Positions 48,101 to 62,300 are shown, counted from the first letter of the stretch. The stretch: DNA of 64,000 bases from Allolobophora icterica (GCA_963556255.1 OY744616.1:15556346-15620345); one strand, 5' to 3'. Translations and numbers: made by a program. Notes: generated by a model from the sequence alone, not told the origin.

Positions 48101-51100
48101 CTTTGTGGCTTTATACATGCTAAGAAAGTTCTGTGATACAGTAGTAATATTATTATTACTACTACTACCACTGCTGCTGCTGCTGCTACTACTACTACTA
48201 TTATTAATAATAATAACAGCTGAACTGGCCACTACTTGCAAACACACCAAACAGGTCTTCCTTCATCACGTGGCTTCATCCCTATTGCATATGAATCACT
48301 GGGACCAATGAACCGGTCTGGACTCGGAGTTTATTGCTGGTCTCCTGCATGAGTCATCGGATCTTTTCCAAAGCCTTTCTATTTGCACTCCACGTTACAA
48401 TACGTTGGCTTCACGGCTATTAGGGGTACTTTTGTAGACCTCAGTGGGAATGAGGTCTGGACCACGTTGCTGGAACGGCCTTCCACCCGAGGTCCGTTCT
48501 GTGCCATCAGTCGAGGCATTCAAGTCCCGGCTCAAGCGTCATCTCTTCTCTAAGGCTTATCCTTCTGATGAATAGGACCGGATGTTATGATAGGCTGTAG
48601 GTGGTGTCAGTACAGTGCCCTTGTAGTGGCATGGTCGCGTTACGGCACTATAGAAATTGTCCATGTTATTATTATTATTATTATTATTATATTATTATTA
48701 TTATTATTTTTATTATTATTATTATGAGGACTGATAAGTAAGTAAAAGTAAGTAGCCTTTTACAGTTCCAGACAAAGTCTTTTTTGCTCATGTGTTCATT
48801 CGTTTTGAGTTTCTGAGAGATCATTTTATACCTCAGAGCAAAAAATAGTAATAATAATAATAATAATAATAATAGTAATATTGATCACTGCTCGTGCACA
48901 AACCAGGTTCCATTGGCTGTTGATCGGCAGTTGCAGCGTGCCAGTGGCGGCGATCTTGTTTGACAGGTGAGGGGGACATTTTTTAACTGATCTGGTCAAA
49001 AAGAGTTTTGAACTGATCTGGTGAAAAAAGAGGTAAAAAAGTATCACCGTGAACTTATCTGGTAAAAAAAAGGTAACAAATTTTATGACCTTTTTTGGGG
49101 TTTCTTCAAAAAGTGGGGGACCGATGCATGGCGTGTCCCCCCCACTGTGAAAGGTGGGGGGACTTGTCCCCCTCGACCCCCCATGATCGCCGCCCATGCA
49201 GCGTGCCATTTGTAGATGACGTTAGTTCATTTGTTTGTGGGGTTATGTGGACTGTATAAAAATACTGAAATCAGACAAGTGACTTTTGAATAGTTTTGCT
49301 GCATGTGTTGCCTGACTCTTATGTCATCTGAATTCTTCAGGGTCCTAATGGTCGGCCTGGGTTTCCTGGTGAAACAGGACCCAAAGGGGATCAACCATTT
49401 GTACCAACTATGCCAGGAGAACCAGGTACATCCACTTAATTTCCTTACTAAATTCGCTGATGAAGCCTACCTTCTTATTGGCTCCTCTCGCATAGATACT
49501 GCTCAGGGAGAATTCGCCCATTTCTCCTCCTGGGCTAATAGTAATAACCTTTGCCTAAACCCCCACAAAACAAGTGAACTAATAATTTATCCTGGGGGAA
49601 AGGACTCCCCTCTATCACCCAGTCATTCTGGGAGCAATCCGGGTCACTTCTCTGGTAGTCCTAGGAATCACAGTCTACTCTGACCTTAGAATGACTATTC
49701 ATCTTGATAAAGTTTTATCTACCTTTCCGTCATCACCCCACGCACTTCGAGTCCTCCGATCCTACGGCTTTCCACCTCGTCTTGCAGGAGATAGTAAGGG
49801 CCACTATCTTAGCTTCTGTAATGCATGATTTCCAGGCCTGGTGGGCTTATACCCATGTAGGAGACAGGAGAGGGTTGCAAACTGCTGAGAAAAATGTGAC
49901 GTTCTGGCCCACTTTCCCAATCTGTTCTAAGCGCTTCTTAATTGGCAAAACAGGTAGAGGAACAGCTCCTTAAGGCAGCCATTACAAACCCTGGCCATGT
50001 TCTGCGACCCTGTTTTTCCACCTGATCGCAATATCCCTCATAATCTCCGGTCACGGGCTCATAATTTCACGTTGCCTGATAAAAATGACCAAAAACCAGT
50101 GATATTTTACTTCTAAAAATAATTCCTAATTCAGTTCTAGTTCAGTTCTGAGCTCTTGAATTTTACTTCTAATTCTAATTTTACTTCTCAAATAATTTTA
50201 CTTCTAATTCCTATTTTAGTTCTCAAATAATTTTACTTCTAATTTTACTTTTCCAAATAATTATTAATTTCCGTGCTGTAAAAGTACATATGCAACGCTT
50301 GCAGAGAGAAGCACACCAAACCTGCCTCGAGAAAGAAGAAACTGTTTGAAGTAAAACAAGCTAGGGGTGAAGCTTTAGTCTTACAATGCTGGTATTTTGA
50401 ATTTTGAGTCGTGTGGTTATCATTAATACGAAACGAAGAATTATCTAGTATCAGCGAAATCTGGTAGCCTAGGCCCTACTGTGTGGACAACCATATCCAA
50501 AACGATATGCAGTCGCTGATGGAATTCATTCGAGTCAGTCGGCAAGATCTAATGCTCGTAGGCTGTGCCAGCGTGTTACCATTCATCTATCCCCCTTCCA
50601 AGACTTATATTGCTTGTATTTCTCCAGCTAGTGCTGTTCCACAAATTCCATCATTTCCCCGTTTAGTACTTGGCATTTAGATCTGCCTGCACATGTAGTT
50701 TCGTTGAAATGATAAACCCAAAATTGGGCTATCTCGCTTCCTTCCGGTCAACATTGTCGATAAACTCGTAATTTTACAATTTAACGATCAAACCCGAAAT
50801 AAAATGGCGTATGAAACTGAGGTCGTTGGTACGCAATTAAGTGGGGACAGTTATTAGACAACGAAGACCAAAGATAATAGAAATTGTATGCGCAGCGTCT
50901 TCGTCCCAACCGAAGTTTTCCAATGGATTTTGTTTGGAGCGCGCAATTTTACTGGCACTCGCCTTCGTCTCAACTTAAGCGCCACAAGAAGAAAATGATT
51001 TTACTTCTGAAAATAATTCCTAATTTCGTTCATAATTTTAGTTCGGCAAATAATTCCTAATTCAATTCTTAATTTCGTTCTTTTTGATGAAATAATTCCT

Positions 51101-53284
51101 ACTTTTACTTCTAGTTTTCGTTAACGAAATCATTTATTTTTACTTCTAATTTTAGTTTTCGTTAACGAAAATATCACTGCCAAAAACTTGATTTCCCGTA
51201 TGCTCTATAAAAACCCTTATTAACAATAAAGTATTTTAACACCATACTGTTTTTCTTTCTTATGTATTCTTTGTTCTATAGTCCATTAATCTCTCCAGTT
51301 CCTTTCACCAGCTGTTATCTGATTTATTATCAGTTGCAATTACTGTCTTTGTAATCGTTGTGTAATCCCAGTGCGTCTGTGTCGACAATAATTTTTCAAT
51401 AAACGAATATTTGATTTGATTGATTTGAATGTGCAGTTACCTGTTGGCTATCGCATGTAATTTCTCTGCCTCGTCCGTATGCATATGTAAGCTGCTTGGA
51501 ATATTCCTTCAACTGTAGGACCACACTTCTTGTATTGGGCACAGTGTGTTTCCTTTTTCTTTAACCTTGGTATGTACATGTGTGTAATACTGTGTATGTG
51601 TGTATATAATTATGTGTGTGCATATATATGCAAATATGTATGTATGTGTTATTCAGGTATGGATGTATATGTGTAAAAATGTATCTATGTATATGTGCGT
51701 GTGCTTATGTATGTATTACGTTTGTAATTGTTATTAGTAACTTCTGTTGCACTTGTGTCCAATGCACAAGGCATCAACTGATGGCTCGCCAAAACCCAGC
51801 CGTTACCAGGTCAGTATCCAGAAAATCAGTCTGCTAGGCTATAGAGACAACTTATAGTGGATAAGAGTGATTAGAAAAAGTATTTCATATGCATACATAC
51901 ACATGCATATGTAAGTACGTATGTGTTTGTAATACTATGTATGCATGTATGCATGCATGTGAATGTGTTTATATGTATGTATATGTGTGTACTAGTACCT
52001 GGTATGTGTGTATGTGTTATTTGTACTTAATAACTTTAAAAATGATGCTTTTTTACTTGTTAACAGGAGAGAAGGGGGAACCTGGTAGTTCTGGTTCACA
52101 AGGCAGACCAGGTTATAATGGACAACCTGGTCCTCCTGGACCATTGGGGCCACCGGGTCTATCTGGGCCACTAGGGCCCAAGGTGAGTGAGACTTTGAGT
52201 TTGCTTGGAATTTCTATATAAGTCAGAGATTTATGTGAAAAAAATTACACAATATATTAGGTATTCGTGACTACCGTTAAACCAGAAACAGACATCGAAG
52301 GTCCGTTTTCACTAGAGGTACCACATAGTCTTGATAGGAGAGTTGCAAACATGAGGACATAAAGAGTTCCAGATAGAAGACCAGCCGCTATGAATGATAA
52401 GACATGTACCAGGAACCTATGTGTAATCTCAGTAGCCTAGTTGTTTGCACAGGATTACTACTGGTCTCTCCCCCACCCCCTCCAAGAATCTAACTATGTA
52501 ATGGAGTAGCATGAAGTAAACAGGAACTCGTTCAGTACCTTCGAACTGCTTCTTGTACCTTCTCAGCTGATTATTCTTGGGCATTCTTGTATAATCTATG
52601 AAGCTAACGTCTATTCTATGAAGTTAGTGTCATGTTTTTAACACTTTAATGATGAGCTGCATTGGTTTCCCAGTTGCTCTTGGCACACTCTCGTCGTTAA
52701 AGTGTTAAGGAAGTTTTAATTGCGGTTAGCATGTGCCTTCAGTACATGTATTTCTGTACAAGCCATCGCTGTTTGTTTACAAGTCTCTTGGTGACTATCC
52801 TGTTATGATTGGATACCGGTATGTATGTGACAAATTTGTGACAGGGTGATGCAGGTTTCCCAGGACTGGATGGACGTGGCGGAGGTTTAGGTCGCCCAGG
52901 ATTGCCAGGACCCAAGGGTGAGCCAGGAGCGGGTCATCCCGGGCTTAAAGGAGAACCAGGGCAGCCAGGACATCCTGGTGATCTGGGTTTGCCTGGACTC
53001 GACGGCCAAAAGGGTGAAGTAGGTGAGTGCAATTCTTATATATAATTCTCAAACTAAGGCATCTGCTTGTGGAATAAATACTTGGTGAGTAGACGGTCCG
53101 TCCCTGTCTGCTTATCTTCCATAATTACTTAAAAACCATTCTTTTAGATCGCAGTATTGTGTTGTCGGAAGTGTAAAGCATGCCGTAAAGATTTTTGATT
53201 ACAATTATGGTAATGATTAAACAGTTAAAAATGTAATTATTAGCATGGCTTTGGTGTCTAAAGATTCCTAAGTTTTAGAAAAAC

Positions 53285-53317
<33 letters not shown>

Positions 53318-56300
53318 CATATATATATATATCACGTGTAATTATAGTGTATTTATCAAAAGAAAATCAATCATAATTGGAGCATTCATCGTAATTAGTA
53401 ACTTCTGTTTTGCCAGTGTCTAATGCACAAGGCATCAACCGCAAACGTGCAGGTTTGGTGAGTAGACGGTCACGACAATCTGTTTCTCAGTGGGAAAAAT
53501 CTCACTGTCTCAGTTGTTTTGCAGCAGCAAATCTGACTTATATGCTTTTGCCGTGGCATTGTTCTTTGCATCCCTCATACATCTCTTTCGTTAACGTAGA
53601 CGGTAAAGGGGATTAGGTAGTCGTAATGAAGAACTTTAAAGTATGATTTGAAACTGACATTGTCAAATTGCAGTTGTACTCTCTATCTTTGGCAGGTGAA
53701 TCTACGTATGCGCCTGTCAAAGGAGAAAAGGGAAGCCTTGGACCTCCTGGATTATCTGGCAGAGATGGAGATGATGGCAGGCAAGGTCGAAAAGGTTTTC
53801 CAGGTAGGGCCATCATCCAGAATTAGTAAATCCTAAACTCTGAACCTAAAGTGCTACTTACGCAATTTAAGCTAAATGCATGGCACCTGTTTATTCACAA
53901 GTGATGCGTCATGTCCAGAGATCCCAAGTGAAGATCCTGCAGGGGACCATAGATGAAACTGCAATATAATATCACTGAAAATTGGTAAGGGTCAACAATT
54001 TACAATTTATGTATGTATTAAACTTTCTTTTATAATAATAATCTTCTTTATTAATTCAAACTGACAAGTACATAGTAAGATTACACTGAAACATGACAGT
54101 ACCTATGCGCCTGTTAAAGATCTTAATTAAACATACGGTTTTGGCAGCCTTGCAAGGCGCCGCCCTAGAGGGGGTTACGGGTATCGAACCCAGATCTAAT
54201 GCTCTCCTGGCCATGGGTGTTACCATTACTCTATCCCCCCTCCCCTATGTGTGTATCTTATGTGTGTATATGTGATGATCAATGTCTCAGTAACAATGGT
54301 TCTGCATCGTCGGTCTTGGAATATTGATTAAGTCAAAAAAATTCCATTGCAATCAGCTGCAGCAAACACCTTTCGTTTGTACAGACTATGACATAAGAAG
54401 ATGAGTAAGTTCTTGAAGTGACACTGCATACAGGATCATTCACGATCATGACTGTAGAGTGTTATCGAAATGCGAGAGCTTTTTGGTGCAAAATTTCTCG
54501 AATCTGCTTTGTCACCTTTGTCCAGTCTGCTGAATTATTGTCTTCGGAATATCGTCTCCTTCTGAACGTCTCAGCATCTCGCTGGGCTGACCCCTTGAAA
54601 TGTCTTAGGAATGTCTTAGGTTAATCCTCTTGTTTGTGTATCTGTGCAAATGAGCATTGCTGTGGCTTCTGATCTGCTTTGTGACAAGTAGACAGTCAGA
54701 GATTTATATATAAATAATAACAAAATATTGTTGGTATTCGTGACTACCATTGAACCAGAAACAGAACAGAAGGTCCCTTTTCACTCCACGTAACACCTAC
54801 GGTAGTCAGGTCGACTTTACCCATTGACAGGCCCTCAGCCAGTGAAAAATTATTTTGGAAGGGTATAAATTCTGCATGATTCTCCTCCAGCACATCCCGC
54901 TGCTTCTCTATAGCCACTGCCAGCATTCAGACGACAGTTCTGTAAGGAGCAGGGGTTGATATTAGGCTAGAGCTGTAAACAGCATAGGGGCACTGCAGTC
55001 AGACTTGTACGGCGGTGGGACTTCACGTGGTTGCTACTTCCTACGCTCACGGCATCGGGCGGTCACGACTTCAGATGCTTTTGGACGGGAAGCTATGTAT
55101 TTCTGGCTAAGGCCCTGCCCATTGACTGGATCTGCAGGTAGATGATGTCTTGTGAATGATTTGGGGTGTACGTAAGAAGGTCTTTGGTGAAATTAGATTT
55201 ACAATGATGCTTGTGATATCCGACTGATGTTCAACATATTTCTATACCAATATTGGATTGTTTGGATGACGCTACTGTCTCCGTAGACAGTATGACAACT
55301 TTTAAGAAGAAAGCTATGGAGCGTTCCAAGTTAACTTTCAGTGGTTGTAGCACACTTAAAAATTCATGTTATGTTGTGATTTGCAGGCGGGCCTGGACCT
55401 CAAGGGTTTCGTGGTCCACCAGGGCCAGCGGGAGATAGAGGGTTTGAGGGAGAACCTGGGCCTCCTGGAGCCCGAGGGCCAACTGGCCAGAAAGGTGACC
55501 CAGGGCTTCATGGTCGTCCTGGGAGAGATGGCCAACCAGGAAAGGATGGTTTTCATGGAAGGGATGGAAGTGAAGGTGAATGCTGTAACTTTCCTTCCTA
55601 CTTTATTTACACATTCCATAAGGTATCTTTGGCCATACTGTTTTTTGTAGGAGTTATTGCTTGTTTAATGACCATTCATTAAGTTTAATTACTAGGTTTT
55701 CATCAAGATCTGGCTATGGTTCCATGATCTTTACTGTATTCAGTGGCGGCGATCTTGTTTGACAGGTGGGGGGGGGGACATTTGTGAAGTGATATGGTCA
55801 AAAAAGAGTTTTGAACTGATCTGGTGAAAAAAAGAGGTAAAAAAATTTTTCGCACGTGAATTTTATACTCTGAGCACGAAAAACTTGATGACCTTTTTTG
55901 GGAGTTCTTCAAAATTTGGGGGGTCCGATGTATGGCGTGTCCCCCACTGTTAAAGGTGGGGGGGTCTTGTCCCCCTCGACCCCCCGGGATCGCCGCCCAT
56001 GACTGTATTTAACTGTTACCATGCATTTGAATGTCCCTATTAATGATAATAACAATAATAATAGAAATCGTCTTATTATTATTATTATTTATATTATTAT
56101 CAGTATTATTATTTTGTGAGATACTTAAAAGATGTCACAGTAGTGTCCAACTGTTCGTACATGTATTCGCGCACGCTTTAACTGTTATTATTAAGAAAAA
56201 TTGTTATGCATGAAAAGTCACAGGAACAATTAATCCAAGGCATGGTTATCAGTCACCAGGAGGTAAATATTCAGATATTTGAATGAGAAATAGTGATATA

Positions 56301-59300
56301 TATATATATATATATGTGACGCCAGGGCTCAAAACCCGTCGCTTGTCGCTTCCTAGATATTGAGCTAGAAGCTGAAATAATTGAGAGGGGTCAAAAATAT
56401 TGAACATTCTTCATTCTTCAATGCACCAGTTGCCTATGAATTTGCCATAATTTGCAATGTAGTAATCCGATTTTGATGCCGTTTATTTTATTTGATACAG
56501 GATATAGCCCTTTATTGCCCAGTAAAGTTGTAGTACAACCAAGTTATGGTTGCTGAGGACTTTGATGACACGAATATTCCAAAAATTTTTATTCGATTTT
56601 CTCGCTATATATTAATGAAAGAATCAAACGAGCATAACTTTAGTTAGCAAAAAGATATTTTCATTCTGTAAAAGGTATTTTGAAGCAGATTAATTGTAGA
56701 ATATGACTAAATAAAAAGGTCAGAAAACGACATGTGATGGGTTTTGAGCCCTGGCGTCACATATGTATATATATATATATATCAATATATATATTTCACT
56801 ATTACTAAAGGATAATTGGACAAGTTTTTAGCATTGCTTCTTGTTGACTCTTTATTCGGAATTGATGCAGATGCCATGGTGGATGCATTGCAATATTTTT
56901 CTAGGTCCACTGTCTACCATGTCTTCCGTTTATAATATTTTGAACGGTTTATATAAGTGATTTGTGTGAATGTGAAATGTGACTTGCACTTAATGTTTTG
57001 TGTTTATAGTTAATGTAAGTAGTTAATGGTTGATGTAAATCGTGAACGTTGATGATTTGCACATATGCTTTACTTTTGGTTAATAGACTAATTCATACAG
57101 ATTGGGTTTTTGTCACTGACCAGCTTGAGTTTTTTATTTAGAAACTTTTCAATAATTTTCATATTGATAAGTTTATTGATTACCACAGTAATGAGTCGTT
57201 TCTAGATGGTCATATTGTATTTTTTACTTTAGTTTATTCTTGGGAAATTAATTTGTTTTTAATCAAGGTGAAATTGATTTTAGGTAAAAAGGGAGATGAA
57301 GCACCCATTACTTTAATCCACCATGGAGAAAAGGGTGACCAAGGAAGTCCTGGTTCGGATGGATTTCCTGGGCCTAGAGGTGACCCTGGTCTAGCAGGTG
57401 GGTATCATATTTTAATCAGTGTCTCAGATTCGTTGATGTTTTAAAGTAGAGCCACCAAGGTGGAACCGTCTCTCAAGATGGGCATCGTCTAGATTGTTGC
57501 TTATCCTCCGCAGGCTGCCTCTCTGTCTGATTGGACTGATCCTCTGGATGTTATCTGATTATGGCTTGGCACAATAGAAGTTACAAATTAATTATCATAA
57601 AATTAATAATGTAGCAGCTCCGAACAAGTCCACAGTGTACAACAGTTGTGCTCCATCAATAATTAGTGCATTCACTGTCGATAAGAAGATTGGATGGCAA
57701 GGGAGATGACTGAGGCTGCAAAAAATGAGTTGCTAATACTTTTGTACCCTTTATTTATCGTAATCGTAATCTTCAAACTTCTAAAGCGCCACTTGAAGGC
57801 CAAGCACAGGGCACCAGCCTAAGGCACTACTCTTCTTTGTCTTTTGTCCGGCTCTTGAGCCAGAGTCTTGAATGCAGTGCATCGCAGTTCTTGCCGCTTA
57901 CCTTCCAGCTCTCGCCGGTATCAAATTGCACCACTTGGTGACTGTGAGCTAATTCTTAACTTGAAGATATTAAATCGAATTGGCTTTCTTAAAGTTACCT
58001 TTGATATAGTAGTAAGTAATACTGCCTGGAAGGTTTAATTAATGTCTTGTTTCAAACTGTTTATAGTAGATTACATAACAAGCAATATATTATTGTTATA
58101 ATATTTTGCATTCAGTTGCAGTATAGTGTATAGATTCCTGTGGTCATGTGACTTGTCATTTGCATATTGTTCGCTGAACGGAACTATGGACAATTGTTCT
58201 AATTTTACTTGCTTACTGGGTTGGGAGCAATTTTCAAGAGATTGATGAAAAGGCGCTGTTTAAACGTTCATGTATTTTTGTGATTACAACGATTTTCTTT
58301 CTGAAGTTGTAGAGTGGTAAACAGACTATTCAATCACTTGTGTTTCTTTATGCATGCTAAATATTTTCAGTGTAAATAATATGAATGATTGCCATCTATA
58401 TTTATAGGTCTTCCGGGTCCTAAAGGTCAACCAGGCGACTGGGGTGATCGTGGTGACCTAGGGTTTCCTGGAAAGCCTGGATCAAAAGGTGACAGAGGAG
58501 ACCCGGGACCAGGTGTTCTGATGGGTCCCAAAGGAGAACCAGGGCTTCCAGGAAGAGAGGGATCACCAGGTAAACTAAACTCTAAATTACCGAGTCACAG
58601 TTGGGACAATTATTGTGAGGAAACTGCTAGAAGTAGGCAGTGTAACTGAGGTGTTGGGAGTCAGATATAATTGACTGGTTGACTCAGGCACTCACTCATT
58701 TACTCAGGCACTCGCTCATTTACTCAGGCACTTGCTCATTTACTCAGGCACTCACTCATTCACTCAGGCACTCACTCATTTATTCAGGCACTCATTCATT
58801 TACTCAGGCACTCGCTCATTTACTCAGGCACTCCCTCATTCACTCAGGCACTCGCTCATTTACTCAGGCACTCACTCGTTCACTCAGGCACTCGCTCATT
58901 TACTCAGGCACTCACTCATTTACTCAGGCACTCCCTCATTCACTCAGGCACTCGCTCATTTACTCAGGCACTCACTCGTTTACTCAGGCACTCACTCATT
59001 TACTCAGGCACTCGCTCATTTACTCAGGCACTCACTCATTTACTCAGGCACTCACTCATTTACTCAGGCACTCACTCATTTACTCAGGCACTCACTCATT
59101 TACTCAGGCACTCACTCATTTACTCAGGCACTCACTCATTTACTCAGGCACTCACTCATTTACTCAGGCACTCGCTCATTTACTCAGGCACTCGCTCATT
59201 TACTCAGGCACTCACTCATTCACTCAGGCACTCACTCATTCACTCAGGCACTCGCTCATTTACTCAGGCACTCGCTCATTTACTCAGGCACTCAATCATT

Positions 59301-62300
59301 TACTCAGGCACTCACTCATTTACTCAGGCACTCACTCATTTACTCAGGCACTCACTCATTTACTCAGGCACTCACTCATTTACTCAGGCACTCACTCATT
59401 TACTCAGGCACTCACTCATTTACTCAGGCACTCACTCATTTACTCAGGCACTCGCTCATTTACTCAGGCACTCGCTCATTTACTCAGGCACTCACTCATT
59501 CACTCAGGCACTCGCTCATTTACTCAGGCACTCGCTCATTTACTCAGGCACTCAATCATTTACTCAGGCACTCACTCATTTACTCAGGCACTCACTCATT
59601 TACTCAGGCACTCACTCATTTACTCAGGCACTCACTCATTTACTCAGGCACTCACTCGTTTACTCAGGCACTCACTCATTTACTCAGGCACTCACTCATT
59701 TACTCAGGCACTCACTCGTTCACTCAGGCACTCACTCATTTACTCAGGCACTCACTCATTTACTCAGGCACTCACTCATTTACTCAGGCACTCACTCATT
59801 TACTCAGGCACTCACTCATTTACTCAGGCACTCACTCATTTACTCAGGCACTCACTCATTTACTCAGGCACTCGCTCATTTACTCAGGCACTCGCTCATT
59901 TACTCAGGCACTCAATCATTTACTCAGGCACTCACTCATTTACTCAGGCACTCACTCATTCACTCAGGCACTTGCTCATTTACTCAGGCACTCGCTCATT
60001 TACTCGCTGGACCCTTTTCCTGTAATCTGACTGAACCCCTACAGTGTCTTAGTTAACTTACTTGGACCTATCAGCCAGTTTATTATCAGAAGTAATAATA
60101 AGTAAATGATCTGGTAATAAGAGGATTTATTGTTCTAGGTTTACCTGGATCAAAGGGTGAATCGGGATTTCCTGGACGAAATGGCAATCCAGGACGAGAT
60201 GGACTACCTGGGGATCTTGGTGCTCCGGGACAACCTGGTGATCGAGGTTTTACCGGACCTCTTGGGCGCGCTGGGGAGCCAGGACGAGACGGGCGTGAAG
60301 GACTTCCAGGTAACGTATGCAAGAGCTGTATTGCCTTCATAACATGTGTGTATTGTATGGTTTACTAGAGAATCAATCATTTGTCAATCATTTGACAATC
60401 ATTGTCAATCATTTTGCTACACACTCACACAATACTTATATTCGGTGCTTAATTCTTTGACTTGTCAGTATTCAAGAACATCGTCTGAGTTTCTTTTGCT
60501 GGTCATAATTAAACTGTTCGTAGTAAATTTAGAGGTCTTGGTTGCTTGACCTAGGCTTTGGAACTCTCTCCCTGTGTGTCTGTTCATTCTGCGTAGTCGC
60601 TTTCGTCATGTTGTTGCCAACTTAAGACTTGCGTTTTCAGATTGCTTATTTACCATAGGTTGCCTCTCTGTTTCAGCGCATTGTCCTTTTGGATGTCGAT
60701 TGGATTGTGGCGTCGTTTTTAAACTTGTCAAAGTATATTGATTTGATCTGACCCTCAAACTATTCTTCTCATCATTTCAGTTTTTTAATACACTGAAGTT
60801 TTCTTTGACTGTATTTTTAATCTGTTTAATCAGTTTGGAATTCAAAGGACAGGTTCAGTGCATTCTGTTAGTTATTTCAGTAGATTACATTAGCTTAGAT
60901 AAGTTTTATGCAGTTCAGGGCAAACAGTTTATTAGTTGTATTGTTTAAATGTCAGTGTCTTCATTGGGTTCAGTTCAGTGCTAGCATAGGGCGGTAAGTA
61001 TGCACAGCTCTCCTGTCCCTAGCGGAATACAGAGAAAGTTTCCTGCTCTCTGCCCTTAAGCTTGCAAAGGACGAATCACAAAAGCCTGGATGCTAGGCCA
61101 ATGCATTGAGAACTTGTCATTGACTGCAGATTTTACACTAATACTAGTATATTGCTTGGTGACTGGCACTTGTGTGCAAGCAGCTTTCCCAAGGTCATTA
61201 CATGGAGTTTGCTTGGAGGCGTGAACCCGTAACCTTTCGATTGCAGACCTGGTTGCCAATCAACTAGGCTGCTACAAGGAAAGCCTCGTTAGTTTGGTGT
61301 TGAAGGTCGTTGCAAGGGTGTTTCTGTTTCAGGTCAGAAAGGTGAACGAAGTAACGCTCACGGGTTGCCCGGTAAGGATGGACCAAGGGGTGATTCTGGA
61401 CTACCTGGAATAAATGGCATGAAAGGGTCTCCTGGATTTCAAGGGCCCCCTGGGCCATCAGGGTTAAACGGCGCTCCAGGTTAGTTTGTGATTTTTTTGT
61501 ACCTGTTTTTAATGTTATCAATGAACTCTGTGCTTTGCGATCAAGTCTAATAAAACCTTGAAGAAGACCTGTGATACAAGACATCCCGATGTTGGATCTG
61601 ATGTTTTTCGTTGCAAAGCTTACTTCTGTTTTTCGGGGTAGATTTTTAATAATCACACGGAGTCAGTCTTGTCATGGATGTAGTATTTTATTCTTTAAAA
61701 ATGTTCCTTCCATGACCTTTCTGCCCTACGTGATAGCATGACTGTGATACAGATTGAGTTTTCGAACGTTTCGTGATTTTATTACTTATGCAGGAAATTA
61801 ATTTATGTGTGATGTCACTTCTTTTCAGGCCCAAAAGGTAACCCTGGATTAAATGGAGTACCTGGGCCAAAGGGTAACCCAGGAAGACCATCAGCTGGTG
61901 GGCCAAAGGGTGAATCTGGAACCCCTGGCACACCTGGACGAAACGGAGAAGACGGCTTTCCAGGTAGCAGATTTATTCCTGTGTTTGAAGTGATATGCAC
62001 TTATAGGCTGGTATTTAGAATGATTCACTAGATCCTGAAGTATAGGTGACCAGCAGATAGTTGGAATATTGGAAGAATTGCAATAACTTATCTAATTTTG
62101 ATGTGTAATTATACATTTTTTTTAATATCCTGACCCTTTTATTTTATCGGCTGTGTGTGCACATGTGACTAGTTGAATTAATTTGTATGACGTTATTTGA
62201 TATATATTAAGATGTTATTTCAAATGACAAACAATATTGTTGTTGATCTAGCAACATTTCTTCTTCATCTAGTCCATCCTATGTGATGTACATCGATCTA

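Larger units (their letters stand above)
47876..49340 (+). other. Collagen intron 16
   Basis: It contains a trinucleotide run (near 48150-48225), a LINE end (48290-48725) with (ATT)n, and a 257-bp hAT MITE (48942-49198). Confidence 0.8.
49426..52066 (+). other. Collagen intron 17
   Basis: It contains a LINE (about 49430-51428) split by a 1083-bp hAT-type element, a TATG-rich run (51575-51720 and 51890-52010) and a dispersed repeat copy (51725-51870). Confidence 0.8.
52183..52844 (+). other. Collagen intron 18
   Basis: It holds one member of a dispersed repeat pair (52215-52340) and the third 71-bp TTAA element (52638-52708). Confidence 0.75.
53023..53695 (+). other. Collagen intron 19
   Basis: It contains an AT microsatellite (53286-53333) and a third copy (53396-53520) of the repeat seen at 51725. 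Confidence 0.75.
53804..55386 (+). other. Collagen intron 20
   Basis: It holds a SINE (54025-54250) and a dispersed repeat (54690-54930). The rest shows no clear element. Confidence 0.7.
55576..57283 (+). other. Collagen intron 21
   Basis: It contains the second family A hAT MITE (55741-56001) and an inverted-repeat element in an AT microsatellite (56315-56761). Confidence 0.8.

Noticed and set aside
54179..54250. Possible tRNA gene
   Set aside because: It has both internal promoter boxes, but the anticodon arm does not form and a SINE-like body and AT-rich tail follow.
58679..60030. Frames of 448 and 432 codons
   Set aside because: Both are translations of the 20-bp minisatellite in different frames, so they cannot both be real, and they lie in a collagen intron.
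57500..60710. Weak similarity between 57510-57570 and 60655-60715 (TTGCCTCTCTGT, TGGATGT)
   Set aside because: Too short and gapped to call a family by eye.
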